Source: Rhodocyclaceae bacterium (GTDB lineage Bacteria > Pseudomonadota > Gammaproteobacteria > Burkholderiales > Rhodocyclaceae). From it: a stretch of 64,000 nt of DNA. A program made the translations under genes and the position numbers. Shown one piece after another: positions 17,371-27,558 of the stretch (within the stretch, counting starts at the first letter, position 1; each line of letters begins with the position of its first letter). The notes under the pieces are model-generated. The model saw nothing but the letters and a program-made list of their open reading frames with translations. It did no database searches and was not told the DNA's origin. The DNA lies in NCBI GenBank assembly GCA_006218025.1, contig VBWA01000005.1, forward strand, positions 1-64,000. Reading direction: 5' to 3'.

Positions 17371-18563
17371 AGGAACAGTTCTCGCGGGTCTATCTTGACG
17401 GAGTCATACTCCAGGGAGCGCTGGATCCGGTAAGGTTCGTCAGGTCTGACCTTGGGTTCCTTCATCAGGTCAAGCATCTTGTACGGTATGAGCCGGTTAC
17501 CTGCAGCGTCCTTAACGACCATTATGCGCGGTTGCATGCGACGCACCATGTTCTGGGCGATCACGATCGCGACCTCGCCACTGTTCAATTCGACCACGCT
17601 ACCTACAGGGAAAACACCGATACACTGAATGAACTGTTCGACCAGCGCAGGGTGAAACTGCTTTCCGCGCCCCTTGTAAATGATGCTCAGCGCGTTTGCA
17701 GGGGACAGGTTTTCCCCCAAGGGCTTGGGTGCCGTGAGTGTGTCGAATGTATCCACTATTCCAGCGATCAAGCCGGGGAAAGCAATTGCATCGCCGCGCA
17801 GTCCCCGCGGATAGCCGCTACCGTCGAAACGCTCGTGGTGCAGAGACGCGAATCCGGGAAGCTCCGGTGGGAGGCCCGGTGTGTCGCTGAGAATTCTGAC
17901 CGAGTGGTTCACGTGGGTCTGGTACAACTCAACTTCCGCAGCGTTGATGGGCCCGCGCGCGGCCAACTCGGCGGGCAGCTTGAGCTTGCCCACGTCCTGG
18001 AGCAGTCCCAGCATACCGAGGATTTTTAGACGCTCTTGCGGCAGTTGGAGAAAGCGCCCGAAAATGGTCATCATGACCGAAATCTCCACAGCCCGGCTGA
18101 GGGTCGCGCCACTCTTCTCTTGCAGCTTGATCAGCAGAGCCATTGCATCCGGATTGCGTACGACGCTCTCGGTAATCTGAGCCGCGGCTTCCTGCGATCG
18201 GGAACTATCGATCGAGTTTCCGATTTCCACTGCTCGGGAAAGCTCTTTTACGATCACCGTCGTGTTTGTATACGCATTCTGTGCCTTGGGCAATTCGAGT
18301 TCGACGCTCGCAATCTCCTTGTACACCGTCGTGCCGCGGACTTTCGCCAAATCCTCCGCTGTAACCTTGCCGATTTCCGGCAACTCCGCTTTCTCCGGGT
18401 CGATGAAGACGTGTTTGCAGTACTTTTTCAGAACGTCAAGCTGCTTGTTGCTTTTCAGGACAAAGCCCTGAAATACGAAAGGCGTTTCTATCCACGGCCG
18501 GTCGAGCTTGGAGACGAATGTTCCGAAGGTCAGTTCTTCGACAGGGATTTCTCGGAGTTCCAT
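17367..18563 (-). CDS. DUF3391 + degenerate HD-GYP domain protein
   Basis: This 398-residue protein has an N-terminal DUF3391-like region (about 1-90) and an HD-GYP domain (about 140-350). The GYP part, HHERFDGSGYP (242-252), is intact, but the HD motif reads LLQDVGK with Gln189 in place of the metal-binding His. The preceding conserved His also seems to be missing. Phosphodiesterase activity is therefore doubtful. It is first in a two-gene unit with the degenerate GGDEF-EAL protein, which suggests the two work together as a c-di-GMP sensor or output module. Confidence 0.85.
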   Translation of the reverse strand: MELREIPVEELTFGTFVSKLDRPWIETPFVFQGFVLKSNKQLDVLKKYCKHVFIDPEKAELPEIGKVTAEDLAKVRGTTVYKEIASVELELPKAQNAYTNTTVIVKELSRAVEIGNSIDSSRSQEAAAQITESVVRNPDAMALLIKLQEKSGATLSRAVEISVMMTIFGRFLQLPQERLKILGMLGLLQDVGKLKLPAELAARGPINAAEVELYQTHVNHSVRILSDTPGLPPELPGFASLHHERFDGSGYPRGLRGDAIAFPGLIAGIVDTFDTLTAPKPLGENLSPANALSIIYKGRGKQFHPALVEQFIQCIGVFPVGSVVELNSGEVAIVIAQNMVRRMQPRIMVVKDAAGNRLIPYKMLDLMKEPKVRPDEPYRIQRSLEYDSVKIDPRELFL

Positions 18564-18679
18564 ACTGATACGTGGCTATTTGGCTAAAAAGGAAATTCTC
18601 GCGTCTATCCAACAAAACAGCAAGCAAGGTTTGATTGCCGACAGTTGGCCGGCTGCTGTCCTACCCCAAGGTTTTGAGT

Positions 18680-19506
18680 TTACTCTGAAATCCGGGGACA
18701 CATAGCCTTGAATGGGGTTCGAGTCCGGTTGTAGAACGGTTCGATGTAATCGAACAGTTCGGCCTCCGCCGCGACCCGCGTACTGTAGCGGGTGCCATGC
18801 ACCCGCTCATTCTTCAGACTGTTGAAGAAGCTCTCCGTGGGAGCGTTGTCCCAGCAGTTTCCCTTGCGGCTCATCGAGCAGACCATCCCGTACTCGTTCA
18901 GCCGCGCCTGAAAGGCGTGGCTCGCATACTGGCTTCCCCGGTCGGAATGATGGATCAGACCCGCTGCCGGCTTCTTGCGGAACCAGGCCATGGTCAATGC
19001 ATCGATCACGATGTCCGCTGTCATTCGCGGTTTGAGCGACCAACCGACGACTTCCCGGTTGAACAGATCGAGGACCACCGCCAGATAGAGCCAGCCTTCA
19101 TCGGTCCAGATGTAGGTCATGTCGGCAGTCCAGACCTGATTCGGTGCCGCCGGCGTGAAGTCCCTGGTCAGCAGGTTCGGCGCTACTGGCTGCGAGTGCT
19201 TGGAATCAGTCGTGGCCTTGAAGCGCCGCTTGTGCCGTGCCCGCATCAGTCGCTCGACCCGCTCCTTGCTGGCCTGAATCCTCTGTCGCGCAATTCGCGC
19301 ACCATCCGGGGCGAGCCATAGGCGCCCTTCAGTTCAGCGTGAATCGCCTGGATCAGCGCCAGCATCAGCGCATCCGTCAGCCGCTTGCGATCCGGCGTAC
19401 CTCCGCGCTTCCAGGCTCAATACCCGCTGCTGCTGACTTCCAGCACGGCACAGGATTCCGCCAATCCATACGTCCGTCGATGCTCATCAATCCAGGCATA
19501 CTTCAC
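18680..19506 (-). pseudogene. IS3-family transposase OrfB (broken)
   Basis: Reading from the GTG at 19506, the frame matches the start of an IS3 OrfB but meets an in-frame TGA at 19417-19419, where the family has a Tyr/Trp-containing stretch. Further on, a one-base deletion near 19276 shifts the frame. The remaining open part (18680-19246, 188 residues) holds the integrase core with all DDE residues: the Asp of WTADMTY, the Asp of HHSDRGSQY and the Glu of APTESFF. The stop is the TAA at the left end of the element. It cannot give a full transposase. Confidence 0.85.
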
Positions 19507-19786
19507 AGCGCATCCCTCGCGAAGTATGCCGTTGCTTTTTCAGGATTTCGTTCTCCCGCTTGAGCCGGATGTTCTCTGCACGCACCCGGGAGAGTTCCAT
19601 CTGCTCCGGGGTGACCACCTTGCTGCCCGGCCCATTCAGCTTGCCGGCCGCTGCCGCCTTTACCCAATTGCGCAGCGTCTGCTCGATCAGCCCCAGTTCC
19701 CGCGCCACGGCCCCGACGCTCTGGCCTGCCTTCACCCGCTTCACCGCCAGATCCTTGAACTCGGCCGCGTATTCCTGCTTCGGTAT
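19503..19786 (-). pseudogene. IS3-family OrfA (broken)
   Basis: The coding remnant has the typical IS3 OrfA helix-turn-helix (VGAVARELGLIEQTLRNW) and the leucine-zipper-like segment ENIRLKRENEILKK. The expected start codon is ATA at 19786-19784 in place of ATG, preceded by a good GGAG site. The A-run used for programmed frameshifting (19536-19540) has five A residues, one fewer than needed to keep the expected OrfA frame, which throws translation into a short wrong tail. Both lesions point to decay. Confidence 0.75.
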
Positions 19787-19869
19787 CTTCTTCGACTTCG
19801 CTTCTCCTTCCAATTTGCCGGGGCGGTATACCCCATCTCTTGGAGGGCGAATTGCCGGGGGAAGCTCAC

Positions 19870-20589
19870 TCAGGATGTACTCGCCGTTGCGTGCCACAGA
19901 CGCAGTTTGTCGAGGGATACCTGGTCGGCCTCGGGCAGGACCATGCGCGCGCCGTCGAAGTTTTCGTTGATGGTGTAGTCGCTGACCGTGATCACGGTCG
20001 GGATGCCGGCCGCCAGCGCAGCCGCGAGTCCGTGTGAGGAATCCTCCACGGCCAGGCAATCGCGCGGCGGGAGATTGAGTTGTTTCAGCGTCCATAGGTA
20101 GAGTTCCGGCGAAGGCTTCTTGGCCGCGGCGACACTGCCGGAGGCGATGGCATCGAACCAGGTATCGGCGTTCGGACCCAGATTGGCCCGCAGCAGACCC
20201 ACCACGTTCTCCAGTTTCGAACTCGACGCTATCGCCAGCCGCACGCCATCGGTACGTGCGTCGCAGATCAACTGGCCGATGTCGGCACGCAGGGGGATTG
20301 CTCCGGCGGCCAGCAGGCGCTGGTAATTTCGCGTCTTGATGTCGTGCACGCGATGCAGCAATTCGTCGAAATCAGGCCGCGCACAAGTGGCCGGGTCGAA
20401 ATGCTCGGCGTAGTAGCGAATCCGTTCGAGGCCCCCGGTCACATCCAGCAAGGTGCCATAGAAGGCCTCGTCCCAGTGCCAGGACAGTCCGACCTCGGCG
20501 AACGCCGCATTGAACGCCGGGCGATGGCCGTCGCGCTCCGTGTTGGCAAGGGTACCGTCGACATCGAAAATGAGCGCGCGCAGGGCCAT
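19870..20589 (-). CDS. HAD-superfamily phosphatase, CbbY/PGM type, with IS-supplied stop
   Basis: The 239-residue protein starts MALRALIFDVDGTLANTE with the catalytic DxD. It has a cap domain, the second motif IASSSKLEN, Lys in AKKPSPELY, and the motif IV acidic pair in AVEDSSHGL. This pattern is that of CbbY-like xylulose-1,5-bisphosphate phosphatases and beta-phosphoglucomutase relatives. The last residues, LRLWHATASTS, are followed by TGA formed by the first three bases of the IS3 terminal repeat. The core is complete, so only a few C-terminal residues were probably lost and the enzyme may still work. Confidence 0.85.
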   Translation of the reverse strand: MALRALIFDVDGTLANTERDGHRPAFNAAFAEVGLSWHWDEAFYGTLLDVTGGLERIRYYAEHFDPATCARPDFDELLHRVHDIKTRNYQRLLAAGAIPLRADIGQLICDARTDGVRLAIASSSKLENVVGLLRANLGPNADTWFDAIASGSVAAAKKPSPELYLWTLKQLNLPPRDCLAVEDSSHGLAAALAAGIPTVITVSDYTINENFDGARMVLPEADQVSLDKLRLWHATASTS

Positions 20590-20633
20590 GATGAGTCACC
20601 ACAAAACAAAAGTAGATACGAAAGACTAGCCGA

Positions 20634-20654
20634 TTTTTCCCCATGAGGGAAAAA
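20634..20654. promoter_or_regulatory. Perfect 8-bp inverted repeat in the HAD-korC divergent spacer
   Basis: TTTTTCCC (20634-20641) and GGGAAAAA (20647-20654) flank a 5-base loop. The spacer 20590-20788 separates the minus-strand HAD gene from the plus-strand kor genes and must hold both promoters. The repeat could be an operator for either unit. Because both genes read away from it, a terminator role is unlikely. No confident -35/-10 pair was found for korC. Confidence 0.4.
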
Positions 20655-20788
20655 CCATCTGCGTTTTTTTGGAAGATGCACTCCACGGGTTTTGCTGGGG
20701 GCTAGACGGTGCTACAGTGCACCAATTGGGCGTCGGCGTCCCGCTGACGGCCTTGGCACAGCACACTGTGAGTGGAGACCGAGCGCAC

Positions 20789-22576
20789 GTGAAACCGACG
20801 AATATCGGCGCCCCCGATTATTTTCACAAAGTCGTGGATTGTCAGTGGGCATGTCCGGCTCACACCCCCGTTCCCGAATACATCCGGCTGATCGCTGCCG
20901 GCCATTATTCGGATGCCTACATGATCAACTGGCGCTCCAATGTCTTTCCCGGAATTCTGGGGCGCGTTTGCGATCGTCCCTGCGAGCCCGCCTGTCGCCG
21001 CGGCCGGGTGGACAAGGAGCCGGTGGCCATCTGCCGGTTGAAGCGTGTCTGTGCCGACCTCAAGGACGACATTCAGGACCGCCTGCCGCGGGCGCCGGAG
21101 AAGAAGAACGGCAAGCGCATCGCCTGCGTCGGCGCCGGTCCCGCGTCGCTGACCGTGGCGCGCGATCTGGCGGTCCTCGGCTACCAGATCACGGTGTTCG
21201 ACAGCGGCGCATCCCCCGGCGGCATGATGCGCAGCCAGATTCCAAAATTTCGCCTCCCCGACGACGTGATCGACGAAGAGTGCGGCTACATCATCAATCT
21301 TGGAGTGGAAACCCGCTACAACCATTGGGTCGGCAGCCTGCGCGAGCTGGTCGAAGGCGACTGGGATGCGGTGTTTGTCGGTACCGGCGCGCCACGCGGG
21401 CGCGATGCCGACATTCCCGGGCGCAAGGAGGCGGCGGCGCATATCCAGATCGGCATCGACTGGCTGGCCAATGTCGCCTTCGGCCACACGACGAAAATAG
21501 CCAAGCGCGTGATCGTCCTCGGCGGTGGCAATACGGCCATGGACTGCTGCCGCTCGGCACGCCGGCTGGGCGGCGAAGATGTCAAGGTGGTGGTGCGCAG
21601 CGGCTTCGAGGAAATGAAGGCCTCGCCCTGGGAGAAGGAGGAGGCGATTCACGAGGGCATCCCGATTCTCAACATGCTGGTGCCGAAGGAATTCGTTCAT
21701 GACAACGGCCGGCTGACGGGCGTCCTCTTCGAAAAGGTCCGGGCCGAATACGACGCCAAGGGCAGGCGCAGCCTGATTCCCACCGGCGAGCCGGATGTGC
21801 TGATGGAATGCGACGAGGTCCTGGTGGCCATCGGGCAGGAGAATGCCTTTCCCTGGATCGAGAAGGACATCGGCCTCGAGTTCGACAAATGGGGCATGCC
21901 GGTGCTGAACCAGGAGACGCTGCAATCGACGCTGCCGAAGGTGTTCTTCGGTGGCGACGCCGCGCTGGGTCCAAAGAACATCATTACCGCTGCGGCGCAG
22001 GGTCATGCGGCAGCGATTTCCATCGATTTGTTCTGCCGCGGCAAAAGCCTGCAGCAGCGTCCGCCACCGATGGTCAATCTTGCCAGCCAGAAGATGGGCA
22101 TTCACGAGTGGAGCTATGACAACCAGGTGTCCGAGGAGGAGCGCAAGAAGGTGCCGGTGAAGGCGCTGGAAAAGACCCTCAAGGACATCAAGCTCGAGCT
22201 CGAGCTGGGATTCGATCCCTTCATGGCTTGCGCCGAGGCGGAGCGCTGCCTAAATTGCGACATCGAGACGGTATTCACCGTCAAGACCTGCATCGAATGC
22301 GACGCCTGCGTCGATATCTGCCCGACGGAATGCATCACCTTCACCAGCAACGGCGAAGAGGAGGATCTGCGTGGCCGTCTCAAGGCGCCGGCCAAGATTC
22401 TCGATCAGGCGCTGTATGTCTCGGACGTATTGAAGACGGGACGCGTCATGGTCAAGGACGAAAACATTTGCCTGCATTGCGGCATGTGCGCGGAGCGTTG
22501 CCCGACCGGCGCCTGGGACATGCAAAAATTCTTCCTGCAATGCGCCGAAGCGGGAACCGAGGCGAGAAGGACATGA
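20789..22576 (+). CDS. korC: NAD(P)H-linked FAD/iron-sulfur subunit of 2-oxoacid:ferredoxin oxidoreductase, KorC-like
   Basis: I choose the GTG at 20789 (GGAG eleven bases upstream), giving 595 residues; a longer frame opens at 20669 but its extra 40 residues look noncoding. The protein joins a GltD-like module with a Cys-rich N-terminus (CQWACPAHTPVPEYI, CDRPCEPACRRG) and FAD (GAGPASLTVARDLA) and NADPH (GGGNTAMD) sites to a C-terminal 2[4Fe-4S] ferredoxin domain (CIECDACVDICP, CLHCGMCAERCP). In Thauera aromatica, KorC-type subunits let KorAB exchange electrons with NADP. The stop overlaps the korA start. Confidence 0.88.
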   Translation: MKPTNIGAPDYFHKVVDCQWACPAHTPVPEYIRLIAAGHYSDAYMINWRSNVFPGILGRVCDRPCEPACRRGRVDKEPVAICRLKRVCADLKDDIQDRLPRAPEKKNGKRIACVGAGPASLTVARDLAVLGYQITVFDSGASPGGMMRSQIPKFRLPDDVIDEECGYIINLGVETRYNHWVGSLRELVEGDWDAVFVGTGAPRGRDADIPGRKEAAAHIQIGIDWLANVAFGHTTKIAKRVIVLGGGNTAMDCCRSARRLGGEDVKVVVRSGFEEMKASPWEKEEAIHEGIPILNMLVPKEFVHDNGRLTGVLFEKVRAEYDAKGRRSLIPTGEPDVLMECDEVLVAIGQENAFPWIEKDIGLEFDKWGMPVLNQETLQSTLPKVFFGGDAALGPKNIITAAAQGHAAAISIDLFCRGKSLQQRPPPMVNLASQKMGIHEWSYDNQVSEEERKKVPVKALEKTLKDIKLELELGFDPFMACAEAERCLNCDIETVFTVKTCIECDACVDICPTECITFTSNGEEEDLRGRLKAPAKILDQALYVSDVLKTGRVMVKDENICLHCGMCAERCPTGAWDMQKFFLQCAEAGTEARRT

Positions 22577-24423
22577 GTGCCATGAAACCCATCCAGAGCA
22601 GCAACGACTTCGTCATCAAGTTTGCCAACGTGAACGGCTCCGGCTCGGCGTCCGCCAACGAGTTGTTCGCCCGCGCCATCATGCGCATGGGCGTGCCGGT
22701 GGCGCCACGCAACATCTTTCCGTCGAACATCCAGGGCATGCCGACGTGGTATGAAATGCGCGTCTCGGCTGCTGGCTGGCTGGGCCGCCGGGGCGGTTGT
22801 GACCTGATGGTCGCGATGAATCCGCAGACCTGGGACCGCGATATCGCCGAGATCGAACCTGGCGGCTATCTGTTCTATGACTCGACCAAGTCACTGCCCC
22901 GTTCGAGATTTCGCGAAGACATCACGGTGCTGGGCATTCCCCTCACCGAAATCTGCAACCGCGAATACGCCGATCTGCGGCAGCGGCAGTTGTTCAAGAA
23001 CATCATGTACGTCGGTGCGCTCACCGCGCTGCTCGACATGGATTTCACTGTTGTCGAGAAGTTGATTGCCGACCAGTACCGCGGCAAGGACAAGTTGATT
23101 GACGCCAACGTCAATGCACTCAAGCTTGGGCACGACCACGCCAGGGCGGAACTCTCCTGCCCGATTGGCTTGCGTGTCGAGAGTGCCGATGGCGTCGGCG
23201 AGCAGATCTTCGTCAACGGCAACGATGCCTGCGGACTGGGCGCCGTCTATGGCGGCGCCACGGTCGCCGGCTGGTACCCGATCACGCCATCCACCTCGGT
23301 GATCGAGGCGTTCGGCAGTTATTGCCGCAAGTACCGCACCGACCCCGACAATGGCATGGCCCGTTATGCCGTGGTGCAGGCCGAAGATGAACTGGCGTCG
23401 ATCGGCATCGTGATTGGCGCGGCATGGAACGGCGCGCGCGCCTTCACGGCCACCTCCGGCCCCGGCATCTCCCTGATGCAGGAATTCTTCGGCCTGGCCT
23501 ATTTTGCCGAAGTGCCGGCCGTAATTTTCAATGTGCAGCGCGGCGGCCCCTCCACCGGCATGCCGACGCGCACCCAGCAATCCGACCTGATTGCGTGTGC
23601 CTACGCTTCGCACGGCGACACCAAGCATGTCCTGCTGTTTCCGGAAGATCCCTACGAGTGCTTCACGCTCGGTGCCCAGGCCTTCGACCTGGCGGATCGT
23701 TTGCAGACGCCGGTATTCGTGCTGCTCGATCTCGACATCGGCATGAACGATCGCCTGTGCCAGCCTTTCGACTGGGACGATCAGCGTCGCTATGACCGCG
23801 GCAAGGTGATGACTGCCGAACAACTGGAAGCCGGCAAGAATTTCGGGCGCTATCTCGATGTGGACGGCGACGGCATTCCCTGGCGCACGATTCCCGGCAC
23901 GCATCCGACCAAAGGCGCCTTCTTCAGCCGCGGCACCACGCGCAACGCCTACGCCAAGTACAGCGAGGCGGGGACGGATTATGTCTACAACATGGAGCGT
24001 CTGCGGCGCAAATTCGAAACCGCGAAGAAACTGGTGCCGGCGCCGATCGTGCAGCGCGCGTCACAGCCCACCCGCTTTGGGGCCATTTATTACGGTTCGA
24101 CCAGCCCGGCCATGGCCGAGGCGTTTGCGCTGCTCGAAACGCAGGGCGTCCATGTCGATATCCTGCGGGTGCGCGGCTTCCCGTTTGCCGACGAAGTGAT
24201 CGATTTCATCAACGAGCATGACTGCGTCTTCGTCGTCGAGCAGAACGAAAGCGGCCAGTTGCGCATGCTGCTGATCAACGAAGGCGAGGTCGATCCGAAA
24301 CGCCTGATCCGCGTCCTGCACTATGACGGCACGCCGATTACGGCCCGCTTCATTTCCGGCAAAATCGCCGATGCGCTCTCCGAGCACAAGGTGACTCCCA
24401 TTCGCAAACAGGTGGTCTCATGA
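22573..24423 (+). CDS. korA: 2-oxoacid:ferredoxin oxidoreductase, fused gamma/alpha subunit, KorA-like
   Basis: The 616-residue protein begins in an ATGA overlap with korC. Residues 15-190 form the gamma domain (NVNGSGSASANELFARAI) and the rest the alpha domain (GATVAGWYPITPSTSVIEAF, TATSGPGISLMQEF). It lacks cysteine-cluster motifs, as expected for alpha/gamma subunits. With the beta subunit it oxidatively decarboxylates a 2-oxoacid, most likely 2-oxoglutarate, and reduces ferredoxin. Such ferredoxin feeds benzoyl-CoA reductase in denitrifying Thauera, so it fits an anaerobic aromatic degrader. No reductase genes lie in this window. Confidence 0.88.
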   Translation: MSAMKPIQSSNDFVIKFANVNGSGSASANELFARAIMRMGVPVAPRNIFPSNIQGMPTWYEMRVSAAGWLGRRGGCDLMVAMNPQTWDRDIAEIEPGGYLFYDSTKSLPRSRFREDITVLGIPLTEICNREYADLRQRQLFKNIMYVGALTALLDMDFTVVEKLIADQYRGKDKLIDANVNALKLGHDHARAELSCPIGLRVESADGVGEQIFVNGNDACGLGAVYGGATVAGWYPITPSTSVIEAFGSYCRKYRTDPDNGMARYAVVQAEDELASIGIVIGAAWNGARAFTATSGPGISLMQEFFGLAYFAEVPAVIFNVQRGGPSTGMPTRTQQSDLIACAYASHGDTKHVLLFPEDPYECFTLGAQAFDLADRLQTPVFVLLDLDIGMNDRLCQPFDWDDQRRYDRGKVMTAEQLEAGKNFGRYLDVDGDGIPWRTIPGTHPTKGAFFSRGTTRNAYAKYSEAGTDYVYNMERLRRKFETAKKLVPAPIVQRASQPTRFGAIYYGSTSPAMAEAFALLETQGVHVDILRVRGFPFADEVIDFINEHDCVFVVEQNESGQLRMLLINEGEVDPKRLIRVLHYDGTPITARFISGKIADALSEHKVTPIRKQVVS

Positions 24424-25475
24424 CCTATCTCGCCAAACCCAAACTGCTGCGGGCCGATGCGCCTCGCAATACTCTCGGCTATACCCGTCGCGACTACGAA
24501 GGCGCCATCTCGACGCTGTGCGCCGGCTGTGGTCACGATTCGATCAGTGCGGCGGTTGTGCAGGCCTGTTTCGATCTCGACATCGAGCCGCACCGGGTGG
24601 CCAAGCTCTCCGGCATCGGCTGCTCGTCGAAGACGCCGGACTACTTCCTCGGTGCCTCGCACGGCTTCAACACCACGCATGGCCGCATGCCGTCGGTGCT
24701 GACCGGAGCCGCGCTGGCCAACCGCGATCTGACGTACATGGGCATCTCGGGCGACGGCGATTCGGCTTCGATCGGCATCGGCCAGTTTGCGCATGCCATG
24801 CGGCGCGGCGTGAACATGACCTACATCGTCGAAAACAACGGCGTCTATGGCCTGACCAAGGGACAGTTCTCGGCTACGGCCGACAAGGGCTCGAAGAGCA
24901 AGCGCGGCGTCGTGAACAACGACACGCCGATCGATCTGGTCGCGCTCGCGCTGCAATTGGGCGCCAGTTATGTCGCCCGCAGTTTTTCGGGTGACAAGGA
25001 GCAGCTGATACCGCTGATCAAGGGCGCGTTGCGCCACCGCGGTCCGGCCTTCATCGATGTCATCAGTCCCTGCGTGACGTTCAACAACCATGCCGGCTCG
25101 ACCAAGAGCTACGACTATGTGCGCGAGCACAACGATGCGGTCAACCGCCTCGATTTCATACTGCCGCGCGACCAGATCAACACTTCCTACGCACCCGGCT
25201 CCTTGCGCCGCATCGTGCAGCATGACGGTTCGGTTCTGTTGCTGCGCAAGCTGGACAAGGATTACGATCCGTCGGATCGCGTCGGCGCCATGAACCATCT
25301 GCAGGAAAGGCATGCGCTCGGCGAGATCGTCACCGGTCTGCTCTACGTTGATACCAGCGCCGAGGATTTGCATCGCCATCTGAATACCGTGGAGAAACCG
25401 CTCAACCAGCTCGGCGACGCTTATCTGTGTCCCGGCAGCAAGGCGCTTGAGGCGCTCAACGCCTCGCTTCGCTAG
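24420..25475 (+). CDS. korB: 2-oxoacid:ferredoxin oxidoreductase, TPP-binding beta subunit, KorB-like
   Basis: KorB has 351 residues and starts in a four-base overlap with korA. The TPP/Mg site is clear: GISGDGDSASIGIGQ followed by NNGVYGLTKGQ. Cysteines in CAGCGH (near residue 38), CSS near 69 and a later Cys are suited to bind a [4Fe-4S] cluster. A 3' tandem duplication of about 26 bases (GGCGCTCAACGC...) spans the stop codon and the spacer before the convergent HtrA gene. Confidence 0.9.
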   Translation: MTYLAKPKLLRADAPRNTLGYTRRDYEGAISTLCAGCGHDSISAAVVQACFDLDIEPHRVAKLSGIGCSSKTPDYFLGASHGFNTTHGRMPSVLTGAALANRDLTYMGISGDGDSASIGIGQFAHAMRRGVNMTYIVENNGVYGLTKGQFSATADKGSKSKRGVVNNDTPIDLVALALQLGASYVARSFSGDKEQLIPLIKGALRHRGPAFIDVISPCVTFNNHAGSTKSYDYVREHNDAVNRLDFILPRDQINTSYAPGSLRRIVQHDGSVLLLRKLDKDYDPSDRVGAMNHLQERHALGEIVTGLLYVDTSAEDLHRHLNTVEKPLNQLGDAYLCPGSKALEALNASLR

Positions 25476-25506
25476 TGGCGCTCAACGCTTCGCTCAGGTA
25501 GCGGCG

Positions 25507-26670
<1,164 letters not shown>

Positions 26671-26737
26671 AATTTGAGTTTTCGGATTTTCGTTATGTCG
26701 CCGGCTCCGCCGGGGACGGGCGGACGGGGCGTAAATA

Positions 26738-27499
26738 ATGTTGGGTGATGCAGTGTTACGTGAGGATCTTCGCGCCTATCTGGACTCATTGCTGGAAGCC
26801 GCGCGCTTTCGCGATTATTGCCCAAATGGACTGCAAGTGGAAGGCCGCGAGCACGTGCAGCGCATCGTCTGCGGAGTCACCGCCAGCCAGGCGCTGATCG
26901 AGGTGGCCATCGAGCGCCAGGCGGATGCGTTGCTGGTGCATCACGGCTGGTTCTGGAAATCCGAGGACGGCCGCGTCACGGGTTTTCGCAGGCAACGCAT
27001 GGCGCGCCTGCTGGCGCATGACATCAACCTGTTTGCCTACCATTTGCCGCTGGATGCGCACCCTACGCTGGGAAACAACGCGCAACTTGCGCTGCGTTTC
27101 GGCTGGGAGATCAGCGGCCGCTTCGGCGAGCAGGACATCGGCTTTGTCGGCGTGCCGCCAGCGCCGACTTTTGCCGGAAAGCTGGCGCAGCAGATGGAGC
27201 AGGTGCTCGACCGTGCGCCCATGCTGATCGGCGACCCCGCGCGCAAGGTGACGCGCATCGCCTGGTGCAGCGGCGGCGCGCAGGACTATTTCGAAGCCGC
27301 ACTGGCTACCGGTGCCGACGTCTTCATCTCGGGCGAGATTTCGGAACAGACCGTGCATCTGGCGCGCGAAACCGGAATGGCGTTCATCGCGGCGGGTCAC
27401 CATGCCACCGAGCGATATGGCGTGGAGGCGCTCGGCGTGCATCTGGCGGAGAGCTTCGGCATCGATGTCGAGTTTGTCGATATCGACAATCCGGTCTGA
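26738..27499 (+). CDS. NIF3/YbgI family dinuclear metal protein
   Basis: The protein has 253 residues, the length of bacterial NIF3 (YbgI) proteins, often labelled GTP cyclohydrolase 1 type 2. The family's metal-ligand motifs are seen in LLVHHGWFW (two His) and in the C-terminal [15 protein letters not shown] segment (His and Glu). NIF3 proteins form hexameric toroids; their cellular role is unsettled. Adjacency to an HtrA-like protease gene is common in betaproteobacteria. Confidence 0.9.
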   Translation: MLGDAVLREDLRAYLDSLLEAARFRDYCPNGLQVEGREHVQRIVCGVTASQALIEVAIERQADALLVHHGWFWKSEDGRVTGFRRQRMARLLAHDINLFAYHLPLDAHPTLGNNAQLALRFGWEISGRFGEQDIGFVGVPPAPTFAGKLAQQMEQVLDRAPMLIGDPARKVTRIAWCSGGAQDYFEAALATGADVFISGEISEQTVHLARETGMAFIAAGHHATERYGVEALGVHLAESFGIDVEFVDIDNPV

Positions 27500-27558
27500 T
27501 GAAGCCCCTGCGTAGCGGGCGGGCCAGCAAAAGACGCCGACCTCGCCGCTACGGATGA

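Larger units (their letters stand above)
18675..19872 (-). mobile_element. Decayed IS3-family insertion sequence
   Basis: The element is about 1.2 kb with imperfect terminal repeats: TGAGTTTACTCTG on the left (from 18675) and, as the reverse complement, TGAGTGAGCTTC at the right end (to 19872). It carries orfA and orfB of the IS3 type, transcribed right to left. At least four lesions (lost orfA start, short A-run, nonsense codon, one-base deletion) make it inactive. No convincing target duplication is visible: the flanks read TTT and GGA. The right end forms the stop codon of the HAD gene. Confidence 0.8.

Noticed and set aside
18675-19872. Active transposon
   Set aside because: At least four inactivating lesions are visible and no target-site duplication.
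20702-22105. Minus-strand open frame of 467 codons under korC
   Set aside because: Antisense shadow of korC, which has clear flavin and iron-sulfur motifs in its own frame.
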